Shown here: in pieces, positions 51,933 to 61,036 of the stretch
Numbering within the stretch: position 1 is the first letter of the stretch
How the letters are laid out: the number at the start of each line of letters is the position of its first letter
Assembly: GCF_000721705.1 (NCBI RefSeq)
Contig: NZ_JOJL01000012.1
Location: 62,001-126,000, forward strand
Length of the DNA stretch: 64,000 nucleotides
Direction of reading: 5' to 3'
Origin: Actinoplanes subtropicus
GTDB taxonomy: Bacteria; Actinomycetota; Actinomycetes; Mycobacteriales; Micromonosporaceae
Program-made: the position numbers and the translations under genes
The notes under the pieces: generated by a model
Seen by the model: only the letters and a program-made list of their open reading frames with translations
The model's database searches: none
Told to the model about the DNA's origin: nothing

Positions 51933-53411
51933 ATGAAGATTTCGCCGCTCACGCCGCGGGTGCACGGACTGAATGAGCTGTCGACCGAATCACGGATCAT
52001 TTCGACGCCCTGGAGCCGGATGGTGCGGGGCATCGGACTCGGGCAATACCCCATCGACTACGACCCGGCGATCGCCGGGCACCTCCGGGACACCTTCGAT
52101 CAATTGATCGGCAAGGTGCCGCCGTCCGACTTCTACACGCTGTTCTGCCGGGCCCTGACCGACTTCGTCCTGAGGGTGACGGACCCTGCCATGGTGTTCG
52201 GCCCGGCGCAGATCGAGCAGGCGGTCGGTCCCCTGGTGGAAGCCGCCCGGGCCGAGAAGAACCCGTACTACCGGCTGCTGGCCGGCTGCCTCGTCATCGA
52301 CGCCTGGGCCAAGCTCGACCTCGATGCCTCGCTGCTGGTCAACGCCGAACTGGACTTCCCAGCGGAGATCTTGGACCTGGCCGCCGGCATCGCGCCGGAC
52401 CAGATCAACGATGACAACCGAGGCCGGCACGGTGACTACGAACGCATCTCCGCCTACACCGCGGTCTTCCTGGCCCTCGGCCAGATCGGGCTGAAGGACC
52501 GGCTGGTCACCGACGAGCGAAACTACATCGTCGAGGCACTCGACCTGTTGCAGAACGTCCCGGCACCGTTCTACCGGGGCCGGGGTGGTTCGATGCTGCT
52601 CTCGGTGGTCGCGCTGCTCGGTTACGACAAGTACATCTTCGACGGCGACCGCGACTACATGAAGGAGACCCTGGACTATCTTGCCCGGGCGGACGAACTT
52701 CAGATCTTTCCGTCCCTCCCGCAAGAGATCGCGGTTGCCTGGGCGAAGGTCTATCCGCTGCTGACCATGCTCAACGCCATAGCCACCGGCGGCCGGGCCG
52801 AGTATCTCCACGACCCGATCGACTGGTTGGCCGAGGCGAAGTCGCTGCTGGCCGACATTCCATCGGCGGAGCGCAGCCACATGAGTCAGTACTACATCGT
52901 CGCCCTCCACAACCTGGGCCGCCTGCGGGACGAGTTGCCCGACCTGGATGCCTACGTGGCGGAGGTCGTGGCCGAACTGGACGTGGTGGACCCGGGGGCC
53001 GACTTCTTCACCAGCGGCATCGCCTATCCGTACATCATCGAGGCGGCGATGCTCGCCGGTCGGCTCGACCTGATCCCGCAGGAGGCACTCGACCGCATGG
53101 TCGATTCCTTCGCGGACTTGGAGCGAACCGCCGTCGACCGGGCCAACCGGGCCTTTCCCGTCAGTTATGCGCTGAACATTTTGGGCGAGATCGGCGCCGC
53201 CGACATGGTCTTCACTCCTCGATCCCGGTACGGCGGCATCTCGGCGATGAACTGGGTGATCGATCGCATTTCCGACGGTGCGCAAGAAGAAGGCACCAAG
53301 CTTTACCTGCTCAACCATGCCCTGGTCAGCTACGCGCTGCGGCTGCGTGGCACCGGCGCCAGGGAAACGGAGCTGTTCCGGGACTTCGATTTCCGGTTGG
53401 CGCCCCAGTGA
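51933..53411 (+). CDS. Unrecognised 492-residue helical protein
   Basis: I do not recognise this family. It is soluble, lacks a signal peptide and is mainly alpha-helical, rich in aromatic and acidic residues. Notable segments are WSRMVRGIGLGQYPIDYDP, CLVIDAWAKLDLDASLLVNAELDFP, HGDYERISAYTAVFLALGQIG, and APFYRGRGGSMLLSVVALLGYDKY. The repeated helix pairs suggest an alpha/alpha-toroid or solenoid. GAGGAAGG precedes ATG 51933. It lies 31 bases after the kinase and 32 bases before the dehydrogenase, all on one strand, so it belongs to the pathway. A catalytic or scaffold role cannot be told. Confidence 0.7.
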   Translation: MKISPLTPRVHGLNELSTESRIISTPWSRMVRGIGLGQYPIDYDPAIAGHLRDTFDQLIGKVPPSDFYTLFCRALTDFVLRVTDPAMVFGPAQIEQAVGPLVEAARAEKNPYYRLLAGCLVIDAWAKLDLDASLLVNAELDFPAEILDLAAGIAPDQINDDNRGRHGDYERISAYTAVFLALGQIGLKDRLVTDERNYIVEALDLLQNVPAPFYRGRGGSMLLSVVALLGYDKYIFDGDRDYMKETLDYLARADELQIFPSLPQEIAVAWAKVYPLLTMLNAIATGGRAEYLHDPIDWLAEAKSLLADIPSAERSHMSQYYIVALHNLGRLRDELPDLDAYVAEVVAELDVVDPGADFFTSGIAYPYIIEAAMLAGRLDLIPQEALDRMVDSFADLERTAVDRANRAFPVSYALNILGEIGAADMVFTPRSRYGGISAMNWVIDRISDGAQEEGTKLYLLNHALVSYALRLRGTGARETELFRDFDFRLAPQ

Positions 53412-53443
53412 TTCACGAATCCCATTTCCCGAAAGGAATCTCA

Positions 53444-54553
53444 ATGACCGTGCCATCCGCCGGGCGATCGGAACCGCTGGGTGTGGGAATCGTCGGGTTG
53501 GGCAGCGAACGCGGGTGGGCGGCCGGCGCGCACCTTCCCGCTCTGCGGGCCGTGGAAGGTTTCGAAGTGCGGGGCCTGGTCGCCTCGACACCGGAAACGG
53601 CACGGCGATCGGCCGCGAAGCACGGCGTGCCGCTGATCTTCGACGACGTCTCGGCCCTCGCCGCCCACCCCGACATCGACCTGGTGGTCGTCGCGGTGAA
53701 GGTACCCCACCACCGGGAGCTGATCGTTCCGGCGCTGGAAGCGGGCACCATGGTGCTGAGCGAGTGGCCGCTGGCCCGCACTCTGACCGAAGCGGAGGAT
53801 CTGGCGGAATTGGCCGCGAAGCGCGAAACCCGTACGGCGGTGGGTCTTCAGTCGCGTTCCGCTCCAGCCATCCGCTACCTGCGCGACCTGATCGCCGAGG
53901 GGTACGTCGGTGAGGTGCTGTCGACCAGCATGATCGGTTCGGGCGACGCCTGGGGACCTACCACATCGGGGCGAAACGTCTACGCCCTCGATCGCGACAA
54001 CGGCGCCACGATGCTGACGATTCCCCTGGGGCACGCCCTCGACGCGCTGGTCACCTGCCTGTCAGGGTTCGCGTCGCTGACCGCGACCACGGCCACGCGC
54101 CGCACCGGCGTAGTGGTCGGGGACACCGGCGAGACGGCACCGCAGACCGCTGAGGACCAGATCGCGATCACCGGCGTCCTGCAGACCGGCGCCGTCGCCT
54201 CGGTGCACTACCGCGGTGGCACCAGCCGAGCCACCAACCTCCTCTGGGAGATCAACGGCACCGACGGCGACCTGGTGGTCTCCGGCGACTCCGGACACGT
54301 CCAGTTCGGCCGCATCACCTTGCGCGGTGGGCGGGGCAACGACACCACCCTGTCCGAGCTTCCGGTGCCGCCCCGGTACACCGACGGACTTTCGGTGAGC
54401 GGGCCCGGCTCGGCGGTGGAACACGCGTACCGGCAGCTCCGGGCGGACATTGACGCCAGTACGGTTACCGTGCCCGACTTCGCCGCCGCCGTCAGCCATC
54501 ATCGCCTGCTGGACCGCGTCACTCGGGCGGCCTCCACGGGCACCCGCCAATAG
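53444..54553 (+). CDS. Gfo/Idh/MocA-family dehydrogenase (Gal80-like)
   Basis: A 369-residue NAD(P)-dependent sugar/cyclitol dehydrogenase. N-terminal Rossmann motif GVGIVGLGSERGWAAGAHLPAL; the usual EKP is EWPLA, as in Gal80-like members. The C-terminal domain has NVYALDRDNGATMLTIPLGHALDAL, with the active-site His. ATG 53444 has AAAGGA 7 bases upstream. It probably oxidises or reduces a sugar-like intermediate within the cassette, together with the kinase. Gal80-like proteins can also act as sensors, so activity is not certain. Confidence 0.88.
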   Translation: MTVPSAGRSEPLGVGIVGLGSERGWAAGAHLPALRAVEGFEVRGLVASTPETARRSAAKHGVPLIFDDVSALAAHPDIDLVVVAVKVPHHRELIVPALEAGTMVLSEWPLARTLTEAEDLAELAAKRETRTAVGLQSRSAPAIRYLRDLIAEGYVGEVLSTSMIGSGDAWGPTTSGRNVYALDRDNGATMLTIPLGHALDALVTCLSGFASLTATTATRRTGVVVGDTGETAPQTAEDQIAITGVLQTGAVASVHYRGGTSRATNLLWEINGTDGDLVVSGDSGHVQFGRITLRGGRGNDTTLSELPVPPRYTDGLSVSGPGSAVEHAYRQLRADIDASTVTVPDFAAAVSHHRLLDRVTRAASTGTRQ

Positions 54554-54736
54554 GCAGCCCCGCCATCGCGATCGGCGCGCGGGCGACGGGTTTCTTCAGG
54601 AAGGCCGGGAGGGCGGGCCCCGTTGCGGCTGGGCGCGCACTCGCCGACGATCTCAGTGCGGAGTACTGGAGAGGTCCGTCCTTTCCGGACGACGCGCTCG
54701 TAGGGGCACCGATCCAATCAGGCGGAGGGATGTTTC

Positions 54737-55111
54737 GTGGCGGACGTGGTGATAGCGCGGCTCTACGCCGATGAGGCAGGCGAATCGCACTTCGGCACCT
54801 GGGAATGGCCCGCGACGGAGACCGCGTTCGCGCCACCGGCGCCACCCGTGGAGGTCGCCGAGCCGGTCCCGGCCGAACGAGTGCTCATGCTCCGGACGCC
54901 GGCCGGATGGCACGGCGACCTGCACCCGGCGCCGCGACGGCAGTTGATGGTGGTGGTCGCGGGCTCGATGGAGGCGACTGCCAGTGACGGCGAGACGCGC
55001 TTGTTCACCCCGGGCAGCGCGATCCTGCTCGAGGACACAACGGGCCGGGGCCACAGCTCACGTACGGTCGGCGGCGAGGTCCTGATCGCGGTGACCCAGC
55101 TCAGCGACTGA
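54737..55111 (+). CDS. Cupin-like protein
   Basis: A 124-residue small cupin: strands LMLRTPAGWHGDLHPAPRRQLMVVVAGSMEATASDGETRLFTPGSAILLEDTTGRGHSSRTVGG give the two cupin motifs in a loose form, with His residues in GDLHP and GHSS. GTG 54737 follows GGAGGG. It lies 183 bases after the dehydrogenase, on the same strand, and may complete the cassette as an isomerase, epimerase or sensor; that is inference. Confidence 0.72.
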   Translation: MADVVIARLYADEAGESHFGTWEWPATETAFAPPAPPVEVAEPVPAERVLMLRTPAGWHGDLHPAPRRQLMVVVAGSMEATASDGETRLFTPGSAILLEDTTGRGHSSRTVGGEVLIAVTQLSD

Positions 55112-55142
55112 GATCGGCTGTCGCCACGTTTCGGGGCGTACG

Positions 55143-56048
55143 TCAGCAGTAGCCGGGGCCGCCGTAGAAGAACGTTCGGTTGGAGGGGGCCATGTACATC
55201 GAGTAGTAGTCGGGGCTCGCGGTCGCCGGCTGGACCAGGGAGGTGAGGCTGGTCGCGGACGCGCCGTTGATCAGCGTGGCCGAGCCGAAGTAGGCGGCCG
55301 GCAGCGCGGCCTTGCTGCCCGGGGTGCCCGTACCCATGTCGGTGCACGGCTTTTCGGTCGCGGAGGCGACCTCGCCGAAGACCTGGACCTGGTCGGTGCT
55401 GGTGAAATCGGTGACTGCCGGGCTCGCGCCGGTCCACAGGGTGGCCGGGAACCAGCCGATCAGGGCGCCGTCGTAGTAGACGCCCCAGTTCGGGCCGTTG
55501 GCGTCGTCGGCGTTGTAGTGGATTTCGAACTTCTTCGCGGTGAGGGCTGGCAGGACGTCGCCCACCTTCACCGTGGCCGAGTCGGCGGCGACCCAGCCGC
55601 AGCCGTTGTAGCAGGTCGCCACGCCGTTGACCCAGTGGTAGACGAACAGGTGCGGCAGGCCGTCGCCCCACACGAAGTTGTCGACGGTCCAGCCGACCTC
55701 GATCATCTGCCGTAGGTCGTTGCTCTTCTTGATCACGGCGATCTCGCCCAGCGAGTGGGCGTCCTGCGCGTCGACCGTGGGCTGCGCGATGTAGACGTTC
55801 GCCCAGACGCCGGTGCCGACGACGTCCTGCAGGCCGTCGTTGTAGGAGTAGTAGTTGCCGCTCGCGGTCAGGGCGGCGGCCACCTTCGCGGTCGACTTCC
55901 CGGCGGTCGTCGGTGGGGCGCCCTTGGGGGCGTACGTCCCGGTGGTCGGGGTGCCATTGTCGGCCCGGGCCGGCGCGGGAAAGGCGAGCAGCGCGAGGAT
56001 GACGCCGGAGGCGGCGACCAGCCGCCGAGGACCGCGGAAAGAGGACAC
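55143..56048 (-). CDS. Secreted neprosin-like peptidase
   Basis: A 301-residue protein with N-terminal signal (RRLVAASGVILALLAFPAPARA). The domain matches the neprosin (DUF239) family: GTGVWANVYIAQPTVDAQDAHSLGEIAVIKKSNDLRQMIEVGWTVD, then GWVAADSATVKVG, IHYNADDANGPNWGVYYDGALIGWFPATLW. Plant neprosin cleaves after proline through two glutamates; E in SLGEIAV and E in QMIEVGW are the likely equivalents. The GTG start at 56048 lacks a strong ribosome site. Acts outside the cell. Confidence 0.85.
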   Translation of the reverse strand: MSSFRGPRRLVAASGVILALLAFPAPARADNGTPTTGTYAPKGAPPTTAGKSTAKVAAALTASGNYYSYNDGLQDVVGTGVWANVYIAQPTVDAQDAHSLGEIAVIKKSNDLRQMIEVGWTVDNFVWGDGLPHLFVYHWVNGVATCYNGCGWVAADSATVKVGDVLPALTAKKFEIHYNADDANGPNWGVYYDGALIGWFPATLWTGASPAVTDFTSTDQVQVFGEVASATEKPCTDMGTGTPGSKAALPAAYFGSATLINGASATSLTSLVQPATASPDYYSMYMAPSNRTFFYGGPGYC

Positions 56049-56147
56049 GCGCGGACCGTACTCGCCCGCATTGACCTGTGCAAATGGTGGTGGCGGCCCG
56101 CCGGGGGGAAGCGGGCCGCCACGCTCATCCGGAACGCGCCGGCCGGA

Positions 56148-57698
56148 TCAGGACCAGCCGGTGGTGACCACCCAGCTGACGTCGTCCGACCAGAGGTTGG
56201 CCGCGTCGAAGGTGTGTACGCCGCCGTTGCTCGCCACGTACGCGATGTTGTTGTAGTGCCGGATGTCCCGGGTCGGGTAGTTGTACGACTGGAAGGTGTT
56301 GCCCTGCCCGTTCTTGCCGGCCTGCGGGCAGAACGTGGCGTCCTGCGCGAACAGCGAGCTGCCGTCGTTGGCGTTCAGCCACAGCTGGAACCCGGAGTGC
56401 CGCAGGTAGCTGCCGGACGTGTCCTTCGACTCGAACGAGACGCAGGAGCTGTTCGCCAGCCCGGCCCGGACCACGAAGGTGGCCTGGCCCTTGAGCGTGG
56501 CGGTGCTGGACGAGCTGACCACCTGGGTGTTCACCGTGCTGCCGGAGTGCGCGATGTACCGGGTGGTGCAGCAGGCCGTGGTGGCCCGCAGCGAGACCGA
56601 CGAGCCGACGGTGACCGCCGGGCCGCTGGTCAGCGAGGTGGTGGCGTACGCGGCCGCGGTGATGTTGGCCTGGACCGCGTTCTCGGTGGCGTCGCTGGGG
56701 TAGCCGGAGGTCATCACGCCCTCGTAGAACGTGCCGGCCGAGCCGTTGCTGTTGTCCCCGCCGATGCCCAGGATGATCGCACCTTCCTTGTGCATCGGGT
56801 TGTAGCCGGAGGTCGTGGACCGGGCGCCGCTGTAGTAGGTGGACAGCGAGCCGGACTGGGCGTTGCCGCCGCGGATGGCCCACAGGTTCGCGGTGCCCTT
56901 GACGACGGCCGTGGTGAACCGGCTGGTGATGCTGGGGTCGGCGGAGTTGAGGCCGAGGTTCTGGCCGGAGAACAGGCCGTTCTCCAGATCAGCCATGATC
57001 CACGGGCCGTTGCCGGCGCCGTAGCCCCAGCCCTTGCTGGTGCCGAAGTAGATGGCCTCCATGTGGCCGTTGCCGGTGTCCGTGCTGCTGGTCTCGGCGT
57101 TGCCGTAGTCGAAGCAGCAGTCGCCGTTGTAGTGGCTGCCGTCGAGCACGGCGTACTCGCCCTCGGCGGCGTCCCCGGTGGCGATCCCGTTGGTGGAGTT
57201 GTTGCGGTAGCCGGTGCCGGGGGAGACGAAGACGCCGTACGCCTTCTGCCCGCCCACGGTGACCGGCGCGGCCGCCGCCCCGGCGAGGTTGTCGTAGTTG
57301 TTGACGTCGGGGCCGTTGAAGCCGCCGGGCGGGGCCTGGGTCAGGTTGTTCCCGTGCCCCGACTGGTCGTAGATGATCGTGATGAGGCACGTGGTGCCGG
57401 CGCAGAAGGTGTCCTGCGCGGCCGCGTTGGCGACCCCGCCCGCGCTCAGCGGGGCGATGTTGAGGGTGGCGCTGTCCGAGGCGCGTTTCACCTGGTACAG
57501 CGAGCCGGTGTAGGCGGCGTAGAGGGCGCGGGTGGTGCTGTGCGCGGCCACGCAGGGCGTGCCGCCGGAGGCGTAGATGTCACAGGGCTGGGCGGTGGCG
57601 GCCTGCGAGACGCCGGCGTTGACCAGGACGGTGGCGACGATGGTCGCCGAGGTGGCGGCGCCGAGGGCGAGGCCACGGACGAGCCGTGATGGTGCCAT
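56148..57698 (-). CDS. Secreted alpha-L-arabinofuranosidase (GH54 with AbfB/CBM42)
   Basis: A 516-residue exoenzyme: signal (RGLALGAATSATIVATVLVNAGVSQAA), then the GH54 catalytic domain from CDIYASGGTPCVAAHSTTRALYAAY through IMADLENGLFSGQNLG (nucleophile Glu) to ILGIGGDNSNGSAGTFYEGVMTSG (acid Asp). The C-terminal AbfB arabinose-binding domain is a beta-trefoil (SLRATTACCTTRYIAHSGS, CVSFESKDTSGSYLRHSGFQLWL). It releases terminal arabinose from arabinan or arabinoxylan. ATG 57698 has AGG upstream. A LacI-type palindrome at 57773 precedes it. Confidence 0.92.
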   Translation of the reverse strand: MAPSRLVRGLALGAATSATIVATVLVNAGVSQAATAQPCDIYASGGTPCVAAHSTTRALYAAYTGSLYQVKRASDSATLNIAPLSAGGVANAAAQDTFCAGTTCLITIIYDQSGHGNNLTQAPPGGFNGPDVNNYDNLAGAAAAPVTVGGQKAYGVFVSPGTGYRNNSTNGIATGDAAEGEYAVLDGSHYNGDCCFDYGNAETSSTDTGNGHMEAIYFGTSKGWGYGAGNGPWIMADLENGLFSGQNLGLNSADPSITSRFTTAVVKGTANLWAIRGGNAQSGSLSTYYSGARSTTSGYNPMHKEGAIILGIGGDNSNGSAGTFYEGVMTSGYPSDATENAVQANITAAAYATTSLTSGPAVTVGSSVSLRATTACCTTRYIAHSGSTVNTQVVSSSSTATLKGQATFVVRAGLANSSCVSFESKDTSGSYLRHSGFQLWLNANDGSSLFAQDATFCPQAGKNGQGNTFQSYNYPTRDIRHYNNIAYVASNGGVHTFDAANLWSDDVSWVVTTGWS

Positions 57699-57772
57699 GG
57701 GGTGACCTCTTCCGATGCGGGGAATGCGGCGAGGGGGGAGCCTGCAGCGGAAACTGTTGATCAAAACCCGGG

Positions 57773-57786
57773 TGTGAACGTTAACA
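57773..57786. promoter_or_regulatory. LacI-type operator upstream of the arabinofuranosidase gene
   Basis: TGTGAACGTTAACA, a near-perfect palindrome centred on CG, as in LacI/GalR operators of actinobacterial glycosidase genes. It is 75 bases upstream of the GH54 start in a relatively AT-rich stretch. Its sequence differs from the TACGTA-centred operators at 60921-61007, so a different LacI protein is likely. Confidence 0.5.
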
Positions 57787-57853
57787 TAACCGATACGCCG
57801 ACGTGACGCAACGGCAATTTTCTATGTACGAGCTGTGCATGGGAGCGCTCACA

Positions 57854-58738
57854 TCAGGCATCCGGGATGACCATTTCGAACACCTCGCGCGCGATGTCCG
57901 GGTCGGGGCCGTTGCGGACGCCGGTGTCGAGCGCGTCGATCCGGGACATCTCTTCGGCGGTCAGCTCGAAGTCGAACACCGAGAAGTTCTCGAGGATCCG
58001 GCCCGGGTTGGTGGACTTCGGAATCGCCGACCGGCCGTGCTGCACCTGCCAGCGCAGCATCACCTGGGCCGGCGACCGGCCGTGCCCGGCCGCGATCGCG
58101 CCGATCGCCGGGTCTTCCAGGACGCTGCGCCGCTCCTCGCCCCAGCCGGGGTAGAACGTGATGCCGCCGATCGGCGACCACGCCTGGGTGAGGATGCCGT
58201 GCTCGGCGTCGGCCCGCTGCACGTCCGGCTGGCTGAAGTACGGGTGCAGCTCGATCTGGTTCACCGCCGGGACGACCGTGGTGGCCGCCAGCAGCTCGTC
58301 GAGGTGCGGCCGCCTGAAGTTGCTGACGCCGATCGCGCGTACCCGGCCGTCGGCGAGCAGCTTCTCGAGGGCCCGGTAGGCGGCGATCGTCCGGTCGAAC
58401 CGGTCTGGCGCCGGCTGGTGCAGGATCAGCAGGTCGAGCCGGTCCACGCCGAGCTTGCGGGTGGCCTTCTCGAAGGCGTGCAGCGTCTGGTCGTAGCCGT
58501 AGTCGCTGACCCACACCTTCGTCTCCAGGAAGACCTCCGCAGGGTCCAGGCCGGCGCGCCGGATCCCCTCGCCGACCTGCCTTTCATTCCCGTACGCGGC
58601 GGCCGTGTCCACGTGCCGGTAACCAACCTTCAGCGCCGTCTCGACGGCGGCCGCGGTCTCCTCCGGCGGACTCTGGAACACACCGAAGCCGAGAGCGGGC
58701 ATCGAGACGCCATTGTTGAGCATGAGTTCAGGGGTCAT
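57854..58738 (-). CDS. Aldo/keto reductase (2,5-diketogluconate reductase type)
   Basis: A 294-residue AKR with full catalytic tetrad: Asp and Tyr in HVDTAAAYGNE, Lys in LETKVWVSD, and His in LLILHQPAPD. The NADPH-binding C-terminal IPKSTNPGRILENFSVFDFEL is typical. It reduces small aldehydes or ketones, possibly sugars. ATG 58738 is used. Complete, unlike the fragment near 17 kb. Confidence 0.92.
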   Translation of the reverse strand: MTPELMLNNGVSMPALGFGVFQSPPEETAAAVETALKVGYRHVDTAAAYGNERQVGEGIRRAGLDPAEVFLETKVWVSDYGYDQTLHAFEKATRKLGVDRLDLLILHQPAPDRFDRTIAAYRALEKLLADGRVRAIGVSNFRRPHLDELLAATTVVPAVNQIELHPYFSQPDVQRADAEHGILTQAWSPIGGITFYPGWGEERRSVLEDPAIGAIAAGHGRSPAQVMLRWQVQHGRSAIPKSTNPGRILENFSVFDFELTAEEMSRIDALDTGVRNGPDPDIAREVFEMVIPDA

Positions 58739-58805
58739 GCTTCGACCGTAGGCATGCCGCGGCCCCGGTGCGGGGTACCAGCGTTACCTCCCGGAGGAGT
58801 GCCTC

Positions 58806-59144
58806 ATGAAGATCGAAGGACCGGCCGTACGGCTGACCATCTTCCTCGGCGAGGACGACACCTGGCACCACAAGCCGCTCTACCACGAGATCGTCAGCCG
58901 GGCGCACCACGCCGGGCTGGCCGGGGCCTCGGTGCTGCGCGGCATCGAGGGGTACGGCGCCAGCTCGCGGATCCACACCAGCCGGCTGCTGTCGCTCTCC
59001 GAGGACCTGCCGCTGGCGGTGATCATCGTGGACCAGGAGGACCGGATCCGCGCGTTCCTGCCACAGCTCGACGAGCTGGTCACCGAGGGGCTGGTCATCC
59101 TGGACCCGGTCGAGGTGATCCGCTACGTCGGCCGCCCGCGCTGA
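58806..59144 (+). CDS. DUF190 protein
   Basis: A 112-residue DUF190 protein with ferredoxin-like fold: [69 protein letters not shown]. Members often accompany CrcB fluoride channels, but none is here. A GGAGG ribosome site lies about 10 bases upstream of ATG 58806. A role as PII-like regulator is suggested by fold only. Confidence 0.88.
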   Translation: MKIEGPAVRLTIFLGEDDTWHHKPLYHEIVSRAHHAGLAGASVLRGIEGYGASSRIHTSRLLSLSEDLPLAVIIVDQEDRIRAFLPQLDELVTEGLVILDPVEVIRYVGRPR

Positions 59145-59199
59145 GCGGGCGGCCTGGCCGCAGTCTCGATCACCCTTGACGAGAAGGCACTGGATCGGC

Positions 59200-60909
59200 T
59201 CAGGAAGTGACCGGCACCAGCGACCACTGCTGCTCGGGCAGGTTCTGGTCGGGCCACTGGATCACCTGCGCGCCGTCCGCGGCCGAGCCCTGCGCCACGG
59301 TCAGCAACTTGCCCGCGTGCCGGTCGACCAGCTTGTAGTACGCGCCGTCGGGAACCAGCTGCCAGGCCTGGTCGCCGCCGCCGTTCTCCACCCACTGCAC
59401 GGCGTTCGCGCCGTCCGCCGTCGAGGTGCCCCAGATCGACAGCGCCCGGCCGCTGTTGCGGTTGAGCAGCGAACGGTAGCCGCCGCCGATGTCGGTGACG
59501 TGCCACTGCTGGTTGGCGCCGCCGTTGGCCGCCCACTGGACCACGGCGGCGCCGTCGACCAGGTTCTGCTGGTAGACGTCGAGCGCCTTGCCGCTCCTGC
59601 GGTTGATCAGCTGGTAGTACGGGCCGGCCGAGTAGCCGAAGTCGACGTCGGCGTACCGGACGGTGTCGACGCCGCCGATGACCGCGACGCGACCGGTCTT
59701 CGGCAGGTAGACGAGGTCGCGGCTGTAGGAGGCGGGCGAGTTGGTGTTGACCTGCGCCCACGCACCGGTGCTCGAGCCGGACTGGTTCTCCCAGACGGCG
59801 CCGCTGCCGGCCGCGTTGTAGAGGATGCGGCCGTCCGGCAGGCGGGTCAGGACCGGACTGCCGCCCTGGGCGAGCGGGCCGGAGCCGGCCGTCACCGGCA
59901 GCGACCCGACGCCGGTGCCGGCCGCCCCGCCGACCGCGTAGAACCGCAGCGGATCGGTGGCGACCTTGTAGCGGACGTTGTCGCCGCCACCCCAGTACTC
60001 GTACGTCATCAGCCATTTGCCGTCGCTGGTGGGGACGACGGTGGCCATGCCCGGCCGGCCGTCACCGACCGTGGCGGAGCCGGCGACGTCGAGAACCGGC
60101 GCGCTCCACGCCGCGCTGGTGCCGTTCCAGGTGCGGTGGGCGAGGATCTGCCCGTGCGAGTCGGCGCCGGTGGCGTTGTCGGCCGCCATGGTCAGCGCGC
60201 CGGTGGCGGCGTCGTAGCCGGAGTAGTCGTTCTCGTCCGAGTAGTACGCGACCAGCTGGTTGTCGTAGACCATCAGGTACGGCTCCCAGACCGGGTCGAC
60301 CTGCCGGTACCTGTTGGCCGCCGCGACGTTCGTGCCGATCGCCCCGGCGCTGCCGCCCTGCCAGCCGCCGGTGGTGATGATGTTGACGAACTTCCAGCTC
60401 GTGCCGGAGTCGCTGCTGGCGTAGAGCGCGATCGCCAGGTCCCGCCGGTCGCCGTCGTTGCTCGGCGTCCAGGTCGGGTCGGCCGCCTTGTGCTCGGTGT
60501 AGTACGCGTCGTCGCCGGCGACGACACTGGCCATGAGCAGGGTGCCGGCCGCCAGTTTGCCGACCGCCTGCGGCAGCACGTAGAGGTACGGGTTGGTCCA
60601 GTTGCTGGAGTACCTGGCGTACGCGCAATTGCCGGAGAGGTACTTCGGCGCCTTGACGTCGCTGCGGTGCTGCCAGGTCGCACCGCCGTCGTCGCTGGTG
60701 TAGATCGGGATCGGCTGGCCGGTCGCCGAGCCGGAGGCCGGGACGGTCGACTTCTCGAACGCGACCACCAGCCGGCCGCTGGGCAGCACCGCGGCCTTCG
60801 GATACACCACGCAGTTGCCGTGGCCCTTGAGGCACGCGGCGGAGTCGGGCAGCGCGTAGACGACCGTGGGAGAGACGGCCAGCGCCAGGCTGAGAATGGT
60901 AGAGATCAA
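59200..60909 (-). CDS. Secreted BNR-propeller glycosidase with RICIN (CBM13) domain
   Basis: A 569-residue exoenzyme: short signal (ILSLALAVSPTVVYA), then a sialidase-like propeller with Asp-box motifs (YTSDDGGATWQ; SSDSGTSWKF) and WEPYLMVYDNQLVAYYSDEND, which fits GH93 exo-arabinanases as well as GH33-like sialidases. The last 140 residues are a ricin-type trefoil with three QxW repeats (NQQWHV, DQAWQL, EQQWSL). Given the arabinofuranosidase nearby, an arabinan-degrading exo-enzyme is attractive but unproven. Starts with TTG 60909; operator O1 lies 12 bases upstream. Confidence 0.82.
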   Translation of the reverse strand: MISTILSLALAVSPTVVYALPDSAACLKGHGNCVVYPKAAVLPSGRLVVAFEKSTVPASGSATGQPIPIYTSDDGGATWQHRSDVKAPKYLSGNCAYARYSSNWTNPYLYVLPQAVGKLAAGTLLMASVVAGDDAYYTEHKAADPTWTPSNDGDRRDLAIALYASSDSGTSWKFVNIITTGGWQGGSAGAIGTNVAAANRYRQVDPVWEPYLMVYDNQLVAYYSDENDYSGYDAATGALTMAADNATGADSHGQILAHRTWNGTSAAWSAPVLDVAGSATVGDGRPGMATVVPTSDGKWLMTYEYWGGGDNVRYKVATDPLRFYAVGGAAGTGVGSLPVTAGSGPLAQGGSPVLTRLPDGRILYNAAGSGAVWENQSGSSTGAWAQVNTNSPASYSRDLVYLPKTGRVAVIGGVDTVRYADVDFGYSAGPYYQLINRRSGKALDVYQQNLVDGAAVVQWAANGGANQQWHVTDIGGGYRSLLNRNSGRALSIWGTSTADGANAVQWVENGGGDQAWQLVPDGAYYKLVDRHAGKLLTVAQGSAADGAQVIQWPDQNLPEQQWSLVPVTS

Positions 60910-60920
60910 CTTTCCCCCAA

Positions 60921-61007
60921 ATGGCTACGTAGTCATGGGGAGAATGTCTACGTAGTCATTTCGTGCTTGTCAAGGTCTTGACGGCGCCGCAATGACTACG
61001 TAGACAT
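60921..61007. promoter_or_regulatory. Three LacI operators in the divergent promoter
   Basis: ATGGCTACGTAGTCAT (60921-60936), ATGTCTACGTAGTCAT (60944-60959) and ATGACTACGTAGACAT (60992-61007). The third is the exact reverse complement of the second; all share CTACGTAG. They cover the region between the divergent propeller enzyme and LacI genes. A CG-centred palindrome is typical for LacI proteins, so the neighbouring regulator is the expected binder, controlling both directions. Confidence 0.85.
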
Positions 61008-61036
61008 ATGCCGACCGCACAGCGAGGGAGGGCACG

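Noticed and set aside
55755..57689. Long plus-strand frame across the neprosin and arabinofuranosidase genes
   Set aside because: Val/Gly/Ala-rich shadow; the minus-strand genes have signal peptides and family motifs.
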